From NCBI GenBank assembly GCA_015501585.1, contig JADNRY010000026.1, forward strand, positions 186,001 to 250,000: 64,000 nucleotides of DNA. The letters run 5' to 3'. The translations under genes and the position numbers were made by a program. Position 1 is the first letter of the stretch, and each line of letters starts with the position of its first letter. The stretch comes from Rhodocollybia butyracea (Eukaryota; Basidiomycota; Agaricomycetes; Agaricales; Omphalotaceae). Of the stretch, positions 22,823-34,517 are shown piece by piece. The notes beneath the pieces were generated by a model. The model was not told the DNA's origin. It did no database searches and saw only the letters and a program-made list of their open reading frames with translations.

Positions 22823-25010
22823 CCAGTTCTTTATTGCAGTCAAACAGTCTGATACTGGAGAATATTTATCCTCAGCGGCCTCTTTGGAAACTGACATGCA
22901 CTCTGTTAGATCTTCCTGGCATCCTGACTGCTCAAAGCGAGTTATGAGGCCCAGACTGAGGTTGTTAAGTGAAGAACTACGTTGCGGGTGGCCCACAGGA
23001 TGGAGGAGAAGGGCATCTCTATTCATTTGAATAGACTCATCAAGATCTTTGAGGTGACCTGTCTGCTGGAAGTGATTCCAGAGGCACACACTGAGATTGT
23101 TGAGTGATGAACCGCGGCCCGGGTGGCCCAGGGGGTGGTGGCAAAGTGCAACTCGACCCAATTCAATAGAACTCTTGAGATCTCTAAGGTTACCTGTCTG
23201 CTGGAAGCGATTCCAGAGACCCACACTGAGGTCATTGAGTGATGAACCACAGTTTGGGTGGCCCACAGGATGGAGGAGAAGCGCATCTTGGCCCAGTCAA
23301 ATTGACTCATCGAGATCTTCAAGGTGCCCTGTCTGCTGGAAGCAATTCCAGAGGCCCATACTGAGGTTGTTGAGTGATGAACCACGGCCCAGGTGGCCAA
23401 CAGGAAGGAGGAGAAGCGCATCTCGGCACAATGCAATAGAATTTTCAAGATCTGCGAGGTCACCTGTCTGCTGGAAGCGATTCCAGAGGCACACTGAGGT
23501 TGTTGAGTGATGAACCACGGCCCGGGTGGCCAACAGCCTGATGGAAGAGAAGTGCAGATTGACCCAACTCAATAGACTCATCGAGATCTTCGAGGTGACC
23601 TGCCTGCTGGAAACAACTCCAGAGGCCCACACCAAGGTTGCTGAGCAATGAACCAAGGTCCGAGTGGTTGCTGCAAAGGTGCAAATGCACATCTCAACCC
23701 ATTTGAATGGACTCATTGAGATCTTCAAGGCGCCCTGTCTGCTGGAAGCGACTCCAGAGGCACACACTAAGGTTGTTGAGTGATGAACCATGGCCTGGAT
23801 GGCCCACAGGATGGAGGAGAAGGGCATCTCGACCCAATTGAATGGACTCATTGAGATCTTCAAGGTGACCTGTCTGCTGGAAGCGACTCCAGAGGCACAC
23901 CACAAGGTCACTGAGCAATGAACCACAGCCCGGGTGGCCCATGTAATGGGGGAAAAGCTCATCTTGACCCAATTGAATAGATTCATTGAGATATTCGAGG
24001 TGGCCTGTCTGCTGGAAATGATTCCAGAGACACACATCAAGGTTGTTCAATGAACCATGGCCCGGATGGCCCACTGGCCAGAGTACAAGTGCCCCTCGAG
24101 CCGGTTGAATATAGTCATCCAAATCTGTAAGGGGGCCTGTCAGCCCAAAGCGATTCCAGAGGCCCACACCACTGAGGTTGTTGAGTGATGAACCACCGCC
24201 TGGATGGCCCACAGGATAGCGCTCTGCCTCTTCTTGACCCAACTGAATAGACATGACAAGATTTTCAAGATGGCCTCTCTGCTCAGAGTGACTGTTGAAG
24301 ATCAGACTGAGGGTGGGGAGTAAACGAGCAAAGCCCAGCTTGTCCATGAAATTTATGAGAGGGATGAGAGGAAACAGTGCAGCTCCGATTTTGAGACAGA
24401 GAAGAAGCACACGGAGGAGAAATATGGCAGTTCCCATGAGACAGAGGAAAAGCACAACTTGTGTACCTGTGATTCTGTCCTCATTTACAGGGTGGCCGAC
24501 AGGATAGAGTAGAAGCACATCTCGATCCGAGTGAATAAGCTTGTCGTGATCTCTGTGGTGGCCTGTTGGCCCAATGCAATTCCGGGGGCCCACACCGAGG
24601 CTGTTGAGTGATGAGTTACCGCCTGCGTGGCTCACGCGATAGGCCTCCTCTTGACCCAATTGAATAGACATGACCAGATTATTAGGGTGGCCGCTCTGCT
24701 CAAAGCAAATACTGGAGCCCAAACTGAGGTTGTTGAGTAAATAAGCAAATTCCGGCCGGCACATGAAATATATGAGACCGGTGAGAGGTTGGAAAATGTA
24801 GCTATGATGTTGATACATGCACGGAGAAACGAAACTATGATCCTGTAACAAAGGTGGTATGCACGGAGAAGTGCAGCTGTGATTTTGAAAAGTGCAACGA
24901 TGATTTTGAGACCAAGGAGAAGTGCCGGGAGAAGCGCGTAGAGGAGAAATATTGCAGCTCCCATGAGACAGACAACTTGTGCCCCTGTGATTTTGTCCTC
25001 ATTTGCCTGT
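22823..25010 (-). pseudogene. TPR repeat array of the TPR-CHAT gene, frameshifted
   Basis: On the minus strand about 12 tetratricopeptide units recur with a period near 135 bp (45 codons), of the kinesin-light-chain type: HPGRGSSLNNLSV, LWNRFQQTGHLEDL and DESIQLGRDALL are the recurring blocks. TPRs bind partner proteins and in this family sit before the CHAT domain. The units are spread over three frames because of small indels (for example a 2-nt loss near 23495), so the array is no longer translated as one protein. Two larger units (about 24240-24500 and 24650-25010) carry a hydrophobic, membrane-like segment beginning CLMGAAIFLLYALLPALLLG, which is unusual inside a TPR array. The LTR element at 21342-22817 separates it from the CHAT part. 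Confidence 0.8.
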
Positions 25011-25668
25011 CATAATATTGTTAATTCCATTGACAGATATGATTCTTCAGTAGATTTTAGCAGTCACCCTCTACTCACTTCAAGACTATCAGTGCAATGG
25101 TCCATTTTCACTTCTTCCTCTCGAGAACTCGACTGACATGATCCCCTATGATTGTTTTATGGGCTTTCACCGTAAAAAGAAAAAGAACAAACTAACCTAA
25201 ATAAGACCACATCATTTACACTAACACCACCTTCCTCTTGGAAACTTGACTGGCAGAATCCCCTAAGACCATTTTATGATCTATCACAGCATTAAAAAGA
25301 GGAACAGACCCACAGATTCTCCATATTCTCCCAAGTATTCTCCATTATGTTGTCTATGGATATTTTCAATAATATTTATCTGCAAAGAACAAAGGACCAT
25401 GCAGTCAGGTGAAATACAGGGAATACTCCGGAGGCTCACTGTTGTAAAGGTTAACAGACTGGTGGTGGGCACTGTTTTCACTCTGTTCAAACTCTGTTTA
25501 TCTACTTGGTTTGATAGAGGGAACGTGTATGCCGTACTACTAGCTGCCTGCATATATCAATACATACTTATACTTACTGACAGACCACATGCGTCGTTTC
25601 TTGAGTTCAGTACGATTCCCAACTCCCTCTCATAAAGCAAGCATCTCACAAACTTATTGACCTCGCTC
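25011..25668. other. upstream flank of the TPR-CHAT gene
   Basis: Contains a degenerate direct duplication of about 60 bp (near 25109-25168 and 25230-25288, both with CTTCCTCT, ACTTGACTGRCA-like and ATCCCCTA words). The plus ORF 25276-25635 (119 codons) has a hydrophobic segment but no family; not called. Confidence 0.35.
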
Positions 25669-26282
25669 AGGATGTAATCCCCTGTGCATTATCCAACACC
25701 CTTTTAATAATTATCGACTTGTTATAACAAGTCCTGAGATTTTACAATTATTTATTGTTAGTAGCAATTGATATGAGTGACAGGTGTTCTATAATTGAAT
25801 GCCGATCAAGGATTCTCATGTGCATATGGCAGAGTGGTTCTGCTGCTGCCACGATGTTATGCTGGCGTTGATTGGGAGGTTACTGGTTCAATCCTGGCTG
25901 GTAATGTTTTATTATTTCTCCGTTTTATTTAAAGCTTGGTGGGCCTTGGTTAGCGTTTGGCGCCGCCGTAGGCGGCTCGCGCGAAGCGCGATGTTAGGGT
26001 TAGGGTTTCAGTTAGGGCTTGGCTCGCGCGCAGCGCAAAAGTTAGGGGTTAGGGTTTAGGGTTAGGCGCCGCCAAAGGCGGCTCGCGCGAAGCGCGAAAT
26101 TTAGCGGTTAGGGGTTAGGTATATTCAGCTAGCGTAAACGAGGCATTAGCGTGCCTGCCCAAAGTTTACGCGCCTGCGGGATTACAATAGAATTATTATT
26201 ATGCCGTCTTGTTATAACAAATAATCATACAATGTAGTTACTTATAATAACAAGTAGATAATTATTATATCTGTGTCCTGAG
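25669..26282. mobile_element. inverted-repeat element with tRNA-like head and mini-hairpins
   Basis: The ends are related inverted repeats: a TAATAATTATCGACTTGTTA-type word near 25705 and its imperfect complement near 26265, with CTCAGGA at both outer ends. The left arm includes a perfect 18-bp palindrome (GACTTGTTATAACAAGTC, 25716-25733). Inside lie a tRNA-like segment (25820-25906) and, at 25965-26120, GC-rich hairpins alternating with TTAGGG-like repeats. No protein is encoded. It could be a SINE-type or a foldback/MITE-type element. Confidence 0.5.
25820..25906 (+). other. degenerate tRNA-like sequence (pol III promoter boxes)
   Basis: TGGCAGAGTGG (25827-25837) is an exact A box and GGTTCAATCC (25885-25894) fits a B box, about 47 nt apart. 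A perfect D-stem (GCAG/CTGC) is present and TTTT follows. The anticodon loop would have 11 nt and the T-stem pairs poorly, so this is not a working tRNA gene but the head of a tRNA-derived repeat. Confidence 0.5.
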
Positions 26283-27562
26283 CTCCCCTGTGAATTTCCC
26301 GCCCTCTTCTTGAGCTCAATACTAGCTCAACGCGCTATCCAATTATTCGGACGTCCATTGATAACACGCTACGCTCATGCGGATGGTGCATGTTTGGGGG
26401 CTCACACAGGTAGAGACTATGACAGATCAATAGGATCGATTACAAGACAGGTATGCTCACCAAGGTGGGGAGTATTTATAATCCTCGATTGAATCGAAAG
26501 CATCGCACTACGCTTTGCAGGACCCGGTGGGATTTCGAGAGAAGCGTGTGGCACTGTGGTCTATGTAACAATCAGTTCTCGATCATTATTCCAGACGCTT
26601 TACTTTCCATAGCTTTTTTCTTCAGAGCAAGGCTCTCGGCAGCCCGAGTGGTTTGCATATGGCATATACCCTTCTAACAAAATTAGGTCACCATGCGTCT
26701 GGAATAATGGCCTTTAAAATTCACCTTATAGGATAGGTGAGGTTCATGAGCGATCTGTGCATTATCGGAGGATCATGGGCATCAGATGATCACCGTTTAG
26801 TCGATCTATAAGGGATCTTGTACCAACTGAAATTCTACGATTGCTCTTCCGACTCTTGAAAGCCACGTTGCATACACCACAATTGATTTCATTAATTTGT
26901 AACCGTTTGACCGCAGCTAAACCTGCAGGGCACACGTCGACGCGCCAGACTCGGAACCTATTGAAAGCTGTTATATTGACCACACTCGACTTTCCCTTTC
27001 AAAAGCAACTAGTCAGATTGGAGAAGCGTGCTGGCAAAACACGGAAACACTCTTGGAAAAACACCAGAAACTTTTTAACCTGGTGACTCTGGTGCACATC
27101 GTCCCCGTAAATCCAAAGATCATTCACAAAGATCATTCACCTTGCTTTCAGTTCCTTTTGCTATTGGGCCCTACTGCCGGGCAGTATGCTGTATTCATAC
27201 TGAAGATGTACAGAGTCATTTCCCTTTGACACTCACACCTTCATCAATGATGTCATGGTGGAATGTGTTGTGGAAATAAGGGCGGAATCTCGACGATACA
27301 CCACATATCTTGCCTCGAGCAATAGGTGCAAGCCGCCTTGAGCGAGGTTGGAAGGTCAAGCTCAAGGAAGAGTCAGGATACGATATACATTCACAATTGA
27401 TAAATTGTACCAAAGATGCATAATCACGTACCAGAGCAATTGAGCAGTATCACTTCCCGAGCTATACCTACTGTAGATATAGCATGCAGGAAAATGAAGA
27501 TTGGCAATTACTCGGGCCGAAATAAGCGCTCTTTGGCGTCTTTTCAAGCGAGCAGGCGGACA
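26283..27562. other. non-coding stretch
   Basis: A 14-bp inverted repeat (ATTATTCCAGACGC at 26585-26598 and its complement at 26695-26708) is the only structure I can support. Short ORFs here lack domains. Confidence 0.35.
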
Positions 27563-28757
27563 CACTGCGCCAGCGTCAAATAATACCGGGCGAAATTTTT
27601 TCCGAAATTATTGCTGTAATTACTTACCTTTTTCGGTAAAAATTTCGGTCAAAAAATGTTTTCTTTTTCGTGCGAAAAATGAATTGAAAAACAAAAAAAA
27701 TTTTGCCTGTAAATCTTTGATAATTTCGGCTGAAAAATGTATTGTAATTGATTATCTTTTTCGATCCGAATTTCGCCGGTAATCTCTTATCTATTTCGTC
27801 CAAAAAAGATAATGAAATTGCTTATCTATTTCGCTCGTGATTAATTAAAAATTTCACTCAAAATTTTTACAAGGTAATAACTGGACAATGATTGGACAGG
27901 AACTGGCCAAGAACTGGCCAAGAACTGGCCAAGAACTGGCCAAGAACTGGGTAGTTCGGTCATGTGACAAATCACTTGTCTTTTGAACACGATATACGGG
28001 CTCATACGGGATAGAATTCCTTCCTTCCTTCCTTCCTATATAGCCGTGCAGTCTCCGGACATGAATTACCACAATCAAAGGTCCATACCTCAATCCTCTC
28101 GTACTTCTACTTGTCTTTCCAACTAGTTCTTATAAACTCTCGTTCTTATAAACTCTCGCTTTCGCTTGCCTAGAAGAAAACACCACCTGGTATCTCATAA
28201 AAACTGAGAGAAGTGCTGAAGATCGAGAAGTGGCATGTTTTCAGAAGATCGTGGGTTCGTCAATAAATGTTTGCTCGAGATTCATATTTTTGCTAAGCAG
28301 AGCTGCGGCTATATAGTATCCTGTATGAGTTTGTATGTCGCGTTCAAAGACAGATGAAGTTTAGCGGATACACGTCACATGACCAAACTACCCAGTTCTT
28401 GGCCAGTTCTTGGCCAGTTCCTGTCCAATCATTGTCCAGTTATTACCTTGTAAAAATTTTGAGCGAAATTTTTAATTAATCACGAGCGAAATAGATAAGC
28501 AATTTCATTATCTTTTTTGGACGAAATAGATAAGAGATTACCGGCGAAATTCGGATCGAAAAAGATAATCAATTACAATACATTTTTCAGCCGAAATTAT
28601 CAAAGATTTACAGGCAAAATTTTGTTTGTTTTTCAATTCATTTTTCGCATGAAAAAGAAAACATTTTTCGACCGAAATTTTTACCGAAAAAGGTAAGTAA
28701 TTACAGCAATAATTTCGGAAAAAATTTCGCCCAGTATTATTTGACGCTGGCGCAGTG
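27563..28757. mobile_element. CACTA-type non-autonomous DNA transposon with ~390-bp TIRs
   Basis: The ends are CACTGCGCCAGCGTC and its complement, ending ...CAGTG. The inverted arms run over about 27563-27965 and 28373-28757 at high identity. The 3-bp target duplication ACA is present on both sides (27560-27562, 28758-28760). CACTR termini with a 3-bp duplication are the signature of CACTA/EnSpm elements. A CTGGCCAAGA decamer repeats about four times at the inner end of the left arm and fewer times on the right. The ~400-bp centre has no transposase and carries a TTCC microsatellite. Confidence 0.85.
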
Positions 28758-29040
28758 ACAATCTTAGCTACAACACTTCACATCACCACCAGGGTACTTC
28801 TTACTTCACTTCCCTGGTCTCGCCATCGAGCACGCCATCCTACTCTGCCCCAGCTACGCATCCAACACTAATTCTCATGCATCTCCAAACATTCTATTCA
28901 CGAGGAATTCACCGTACCAGCGTCAGCTCAACGACGGGCTTGTGGCATTAGAGACAACGAGGCATTCAGATGTATGGCAATGTGAGTGCTCGAGAGCTTT
29001 TCTTCCGTCTTTCCTGGTACTAACTGGCTTTGTCTACCGT

Positions 29041-31110
29041 CTGCGCTGGATCCCCGAACAAACCCTGGATCTGCGAACAGTGCTACTAGGACAATCTGTT
29101 TTATCAGAGCACGGTTACAAGCTTGATGTATTTCTGTGTTGCCGTGTTGTGGTACCAAGTTCGAGTTGTTCATGTACTAATTGTTGCTCCCACCCTCCAT
29201 TCGTGTTGCCCTCTTTTAGTCCTACCTAATCGGCCTGGTTCTCCCTCCGCACACACGTGTCGCAGATCTGGCAGAACCTGCTGCATTCAAATGGTCTCGC
29301 GCGAAGCTTGCCGATGCGTTGGGATTTGGGGAATCTGAATAGGACGGTGAGTTCCTCTGCTAAAATCTTGTGCTTCTCTTATTCTTATTCTTCCTTTATT
29401 CTTACGTTGGTCTTTTTTTACAATCCCTCTACCACAAATTCATCCCTCCAAGCACTCAACGCACCTTATTCCGCTGTAGGTCAAATCTGGGAGGAGGAGG
29501 AGGGAAGAGCCTGCAGACGCCAGGGGCTAGCGGGAGAAGACCTTTGTCGTCGCTGTTTCGTATGCGCCTGACCGCTGGCGATGCTGATGCCCACTCCTGG
29601 ATGGAAGCGGAGGTTCGGTTTCACCTGGTGGGCCTGCTTTCGCGCCGAGTGATGGAAGCCAAGTTGCAGGAGGAACAGGCGCAGGACTCAATGGAAGTAA
29701 TGTCGGAGCAGGAGGTGGAAGTAACGCCGGAGCAGGAGCAGGAAGCGCAGGGCCCTAAGTACACCCCCTCATGTAATCTGTCGACCAAGCTGTCACGAAC
29801 ACCACCCGCAAGCTGCCCGACGCAAACCCGAAGCTGCCAGACACGATGGCGAGGGACGATTTTCCGCGTGCGGTTGCGGTGGCGACTGTTCCGGCGGCAC
29901 GAGATTAATATACAGCAACATGGGTATGGGTAGAGTTCTGCGCGGGTGAGGCGCGCAAGTTTTACTGGGGAGCATGGGAGTGTAAGCATGGAGGTGATGT
30001 GGGAGGAGTAGGACATGGAGGGCACGATGCGCCTAGTTGGAGTCAGTGTGCTTTTGGGGTGTACGGCGCTGTATGCTGTCATCGCTGGTACAACCTGTTC
30101 TCTTAAACCTGTGCTTTTGAACTGACTGACGTGTTTTTTTGACGTGTTTCTTATTTCTTCAGTTTCTCAGCTATTTTTGTTTCAATTTTGGTTTCAATTT
30201 TTTTCAGAAATCCTCATCGACGTGATCCTGGGCGACTCGGGCTGGACCAAAAGTTCTAGGGCATGACGCTGTTGGCGCTGGTCCCGAATACGACGGAGTT
30301 TATGAAGGCGATTTTGTTTGCTTTGAATAGGAATATCGCGTTGAGGGTGGGTTTTGTTTTTTTTCCTTCCTTCCTTCCTTTTTCCTTACTTTTTCCTTAC
30401 TTTTTCATTTTCTTTCCGCTCCTCTCCTCGTTTCGAAAATGTACTGACCTCGTATCTCTCTTCCTCGCCTAACAGCATGGAAATTGGCTCCGCCGACGCC
30501 CTCTAAGTCTGCCTCCTCCAAATCCCCGCAATGGTCGCCTTCTCCGCGTTGTACTTCCCGGACAATATGGGCGAAGTCGGACACATGTTCTCGCTGATTC
30601 TCCTCCCACTGGGACGCCATCATGCTCATACTTGCGATGTTTTTGTTATACGTATATTGAGGCGGAGAGTAACTATCATCGCGGGATTGATTTTGAGGTA
30701 GGTGTTTTCTTTTCCTTCCTTCCTTCCTTCCTCCTTTCTTTGGCCCTCCATTCGTCCCTTCCTCCTCTCCTCTTTCCTTTTTCCTCCACTTTTTTCTCCT
30801 TGTTTAATCTTTGTTTAATCTTTGTTTGTTTGTTCGAAGGCTGACTGTTACTAATTCAGCTACCTTGTCCTCCTTGCTGGATTCTACTATTCCCCCCCGC
30901 GCAGAAAACATACATGACGACGTTGATCCTGGTCAGATAGGCCCTGGGCATGTCAACTCGCCTGGGCTCGTGCAGCAGTTTGCATCATATCATATGATAT
31001 CGCATTTTCATCGTTTGTTACTTAATTGTAACAACCATGTAATGACTGATGAGGTGTCTTCGTTATCGGTTTCCTTTCTATCAATAATCACAGAGATTTC
31101 TTGGCATCAT
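29041..31110 (+). pseudogene. decayed cation/proton exchanger (CAX/VNX1-like), copy B
   Basis: The best-preserved copy. About 30262-30345 encodes MTLLALVPNTTEFMKAILFA, an intron follows (about 30347-30474), then MEIGSADAL, a TAA, and VCLLQIPAMVAFSALYFPDN; later TYIEAESNYHRG and, after a second intron, YLVLLAGFYYSPP. These match the C-terminal helices of VNX1-type vacuolar cation/H+ exchangers, where MEIGSAYALQVCLLQIPA is typical. A stop inside that block and shifted frames before and after show it is dead. The 5' part (29041-29940) matches copy A. The 3' flank (to 31110) shares sequence with both other copies. Confidence 0.6.
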
Positions 31111-31809
31111 TGGGCGTGCACCCGCTACATAGTCGAAGGTAGATGCGCCCCAAACGGAAACCCCCTTCCTCCCACAATATTTCAAGTCTAGACCTCGCCA
31201 CGTTTCAAGTCCAAAGATAGATACACCCCAAATGAAGAACCCCCAAACAACTATTTCATGTCTCGCCGCTTACTTGAATTCTATAAGGGAAAAGTATGTT
31301 TCCACTGTTTGGGGAGAGATCCATAAGATCCATGCTCAGGCTGGTGGTTTAACGATGACTTTGTCCTTGAAGTCACTGGAAAGATCCACCGCCTTAGATT
31401 CTCTTCGATTGTTATGTTCCCCGGGTCTTTTCAATCCTGTATCTCGGCTACCCTAAAACGTCCCAATTCTGTCCAAAGTTTGGGCTCAATCGTTGGAAGA
31501 AAAACCCTTTGAACGTGCGCGCATGCGCTCAAGATAAGTTTCAAGCCTTTACACCTATGTATTGCCACGAGGCGAGGGCACGAAGCAACGACTAATTTAC
31601 TTGCGTTCGGCGAACAAACCCAAGAGTTACAAAAAGTTGATGTATTCCGACTTTTGAACAGCACAAGTATGACTAAGTTTTGTTACATTTATCTAACCAA
31701 TAAAACTTTCTCATGATCTAGCGTCAGAGGATTGAATCGAAGATGTTCAAATACTGTGAGCAAAAATTAGATTCAAGAAGGTGAATCATGTCTATTCAAC
31801 ATTGACAAC
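31111..31809. other. non-coding spacer
   Basis: Nothing supported; short ORFs on both strands lack domains. Confidence 0.4.
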
Positions 31810-32420
31810 TCACGGAATGGGGATAAGCTTAACGTCTCCGGCATATGGCATGCCGAGGACGTTGACATCGTATTCAAGCCCAAGCCATTTGTCCTTCATG
31901 TAGAACCGGAGGCTCCCACTAGTGATTCCTCCTTCAAAGCTCATCGACGCCCCCCCAATGAGGCTGCCCGTGACGCATCCCAGTTCAATCTGGGGATACA
32001 ATGGGACTTTGACATAGGCGCATACCGAGAAGCTACCTGTAGCGATATCAATAGACACTTCGAACTAAAATACCAGATTCGGGATAATCAGAACATAGTC
32101 ATCGTCGTTTGTGGGCATGAGACATATACGCACGGTAAAGACGACGAAGCCAAGAGGGACGGAAATAGTCCAGGATTTCTTGGACGATGAGCCTCCGAAG
32201 ACGTCTTCAACCCCAATGGTGAAAACATGAATTTCCTGGCCATTGCGTCCGGGTTGGACGGAGTGATGGTGCTGCATCCATTCCCCGACTGGCGATTGTC
32301 AGTGCGGAAGCGCAATAAAGCAAATGAATTTATTCTTACCCTCATTGCCTGATGAAAGAGTGTCAGTGTGACTTAGATTGGGGAATGTCGTAGGCTAGAC
32401 TCACCTCCTTGCATAGACAT
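31810..32420 (-). CDS. small protein of unknown function, four exons, 144 aa
   Basis: Exons on the minus strand are 32420-32405, 32348-32340 (9-nt microexon), 32288-32134 and 32064-31810. They sum to 435 nt, in frame, ending in TGA. I chose this model because every junction has GT...AG borders and it is the only way to join the two long open pieces without the TAG near 32065. The protein starts MSMQGGNEVGEWMQHHHS, is rich in Gly, Ser and Val, and its second half (GSLIGGASMSFEGG, SGSLRFYMKDKW) suggests alternating beta strands. There is no signal peptide or membrane segment. I do not recognise the family. It is intact although both sides are transposon debris, so it is probably a host gene. 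Confidence 0.6.
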
Positions 32421-33072
32421 TCTTGAAAAGTTGTTGAGAAGTGTTGTTAAACTGTTAGTGCGTGCTGGTAAAGCGAGCTGTTGGAAGATGCGCAATGTTC
32501 AGCTTGTTTAAATAGGCCTGAAATGTCCTGCCGGCCGGACCTGTAGTACAATTTTTGCACTCGGGAGTCCGTGGGCACCAAACAATAGCAAGACCTCTCC
32601 ACCCCCGAAGAAGAAGAAGTTAATCGGATGGTGCCGACATGTTTCTTACCTATAGCTGACAATTCACTGACAGTGAGGACATCACTAAACTTAGAACCAG
32701 ATGCTAGGCCTTCTTCAATTGGGGCTTAACAAACCTCTTCTACGCCCGATCAATTGGTTCAAGGATTCAGTGATGCTGGGCACAAACACTAAGCAGTGCT
32801 ACCAATTCCCGAAGCTCTGGCAGCTGTCATTGTAAAAATGCCCTCAAGAGTGTGCTCATCCATTTCATTAGATCATTGGATGTCACTCTCATTTTAGTCT
32901 TGACAATCGATCTTAACCCCATAATAATGGTTCACAGTATTAGGTAAACTAGCGCTGAACCGAACTGACAACTCCTAAATGGGACCACGTCGGTTACGTT
33001 GGTTACACCACTACCACCTAACCCTCTGGTATTACTCAATCAAATTCAATCAAAACTAAACATGTCGTACAT
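32421..33072. other. non-coding spacer
   Basis: Promoter side of the 144-aa gene and the 5' junction of the truncated LINE. No other feature is seen. Confidence 0.4.
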
Positions 33073-33075
33073 CTC

Positions 33076-33300
33076 ATGAGATTTCATGTTGCTCTTAATG
33101 TGGGTCGCATATTTTATAATCCCCGGGCCGAATTAGAACGAGCCATGAATATATTTATCGATGGCATCCATTCTGTTATCAACTATGGATTGTGCTCGCT
33201 TGGTTGTGTCCCGTTCATTACTTCATTCGATGTATCCGCACACACAAAATGGTCTGACCACGCCTTCCTATCGCTGGACATCATTCTGCCATGAAACACC
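33076..33300 (+). pseudogene. endonuclease C-terminal remnant of the LINE
   Basis: Two overlapping frames are needed. One reads SVIDYVIVSRSLL-like sequence in broken form; the other ends FDVSAHTKWSDHAFLSLDI, where SDH is the conserved C-terminal motif of exo-endonuclease-phosphatase (APE-type) LINE endonucleases. Only about 70 residues remain. Confidence 0.6.
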
Positions 33301-33348
33301 CTGCCTTCAAAACTTTCGTCCACAAAACGGAACCGCCCGGACTTCCCT

Positions 33349-34512
33349 TTGCCTATGGTGACACATTTGGACCACCTTCTCAACAACGTCCTACACCATT
33401 CGCCCCTGGACTCAACAGAGGAACTAGGGAAGTTATTTGGATGGTCTAACCACGACCCATCACAAGGTCATGGATTGAAAGTCTTCGTTGACGGATCATG
33501 TTCACAAAATGGTCATATCGGTGCTACTGCAGGAGCAGGGGTGTATTTTGGAAACTCACACTCATTCAACTGTGCAGCTAGGATCACAGGTACTCCAACC
33601 AATAACCGTGCAGAACTTTATTCTGTTCTCGTAGCATTACAGAAAGCACCACTCCATCGTGTTCTGGACTTATCGACTGATTCAACGTACGTTATCCACT
33701 CCATAGTTCACTGGTCTGTGCGCAACGCGAAGTGTGGTTGGGTATGTCTGAACAGTGATCTCTTGCGGAAGATTGTTGCCTGGATATCTGCACGTTCGGC
33801 TCCAATTTTCTTCCACCACATCAAGGGTCATTCAGGAAACACTCATAACGATGCGGCTGATGCACTGGCCAAGGCTGGGAGAACACTGCCAATCCCAATT
33901 CCATATTCTGCGTCTGACTACTACAACATTCCTATTCCACTACCTTCCTCACTAACTCCAGGTTATCCAAAAGTTATGACAGATCTATCAGAGGAAATTG
34001 TGCAGCCAAAATCAAAGCCGAAACGGGAAAACACCTACCACAGTAACAACCGTGGCCGCTCCTTCAAACGTCAACTTCAAGACGACATACTGGAACGCTT
34101 GCAGGATTGTGCTTCGGACTCCGCTGGCGCGTTCTGGAAGCTCTATAAACGCTTGCAATACCCTGGTATCTCACCAACTCTCGTTGCACTTGAGGAATTG
34201 GTCGCTACTTTTGTGCCTCGAATGAACCCTCCTGAGGTAGTGTCAGATTCATTGCGCCGTCGCCTGAAAGCAGAATGTGACTTGTGCGAAGCTAGAGCGA
34301 CATCGAGAGAATCTGTTTTTCCCATACTAAATCAGCGGATTACTGAAGACGATATAGAGCTAGCTAAGGCTCACCTACTCTTATCGGATCCCACACATTC
34401 CTCAGGTGTCGACGGCGCAACTTATTCATGGTTACTTGACCTCGATAACAACATCCTCTCTGAACTCCTTAACGCATGTATTGACTCTGGGGAGTTCCTA
34501 CCGCCTGGTTAA
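33349..34512 (+). pseudogene. LINE ORF2 part: RNase H and linker
   Basis: A 387-codon frame. Residues ~40-175 form a type 1 RNase H with all acidic residues visible: D in VFVDGSCSQNG, E in NNRAELYSVL, D in LSTDSTYV, and HSGNTHNDAADALA near the end. RNase H removes RNA from the hybrid during reverse transcription. A ~200-residue linker follows (KRENTYHSNNRGRSFKRQL, then the start of the RT fingers, SGVDGATYSW). The frame ends in TAA at 34510-34512 inside RT, the result of a small indel, because the R-K-K-G...YRAIGLES block continues in another frame. Confidence 0.85.
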
Positions 34513-34517
34513 CTACA

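Noticed and set aside
23097..23510. Plus-strand ORFs over the TPR array
   Set aside because: They come from the repeat unit length being a multiple of three; the TPR motifs read only on the minus strand.
25820..25906. A functional tRNA gene
   Set aside because: A and B boxes are good, but the anticodon loop would have 11 nt and the T-stem does not pair; the 50182 locus has similar faults.
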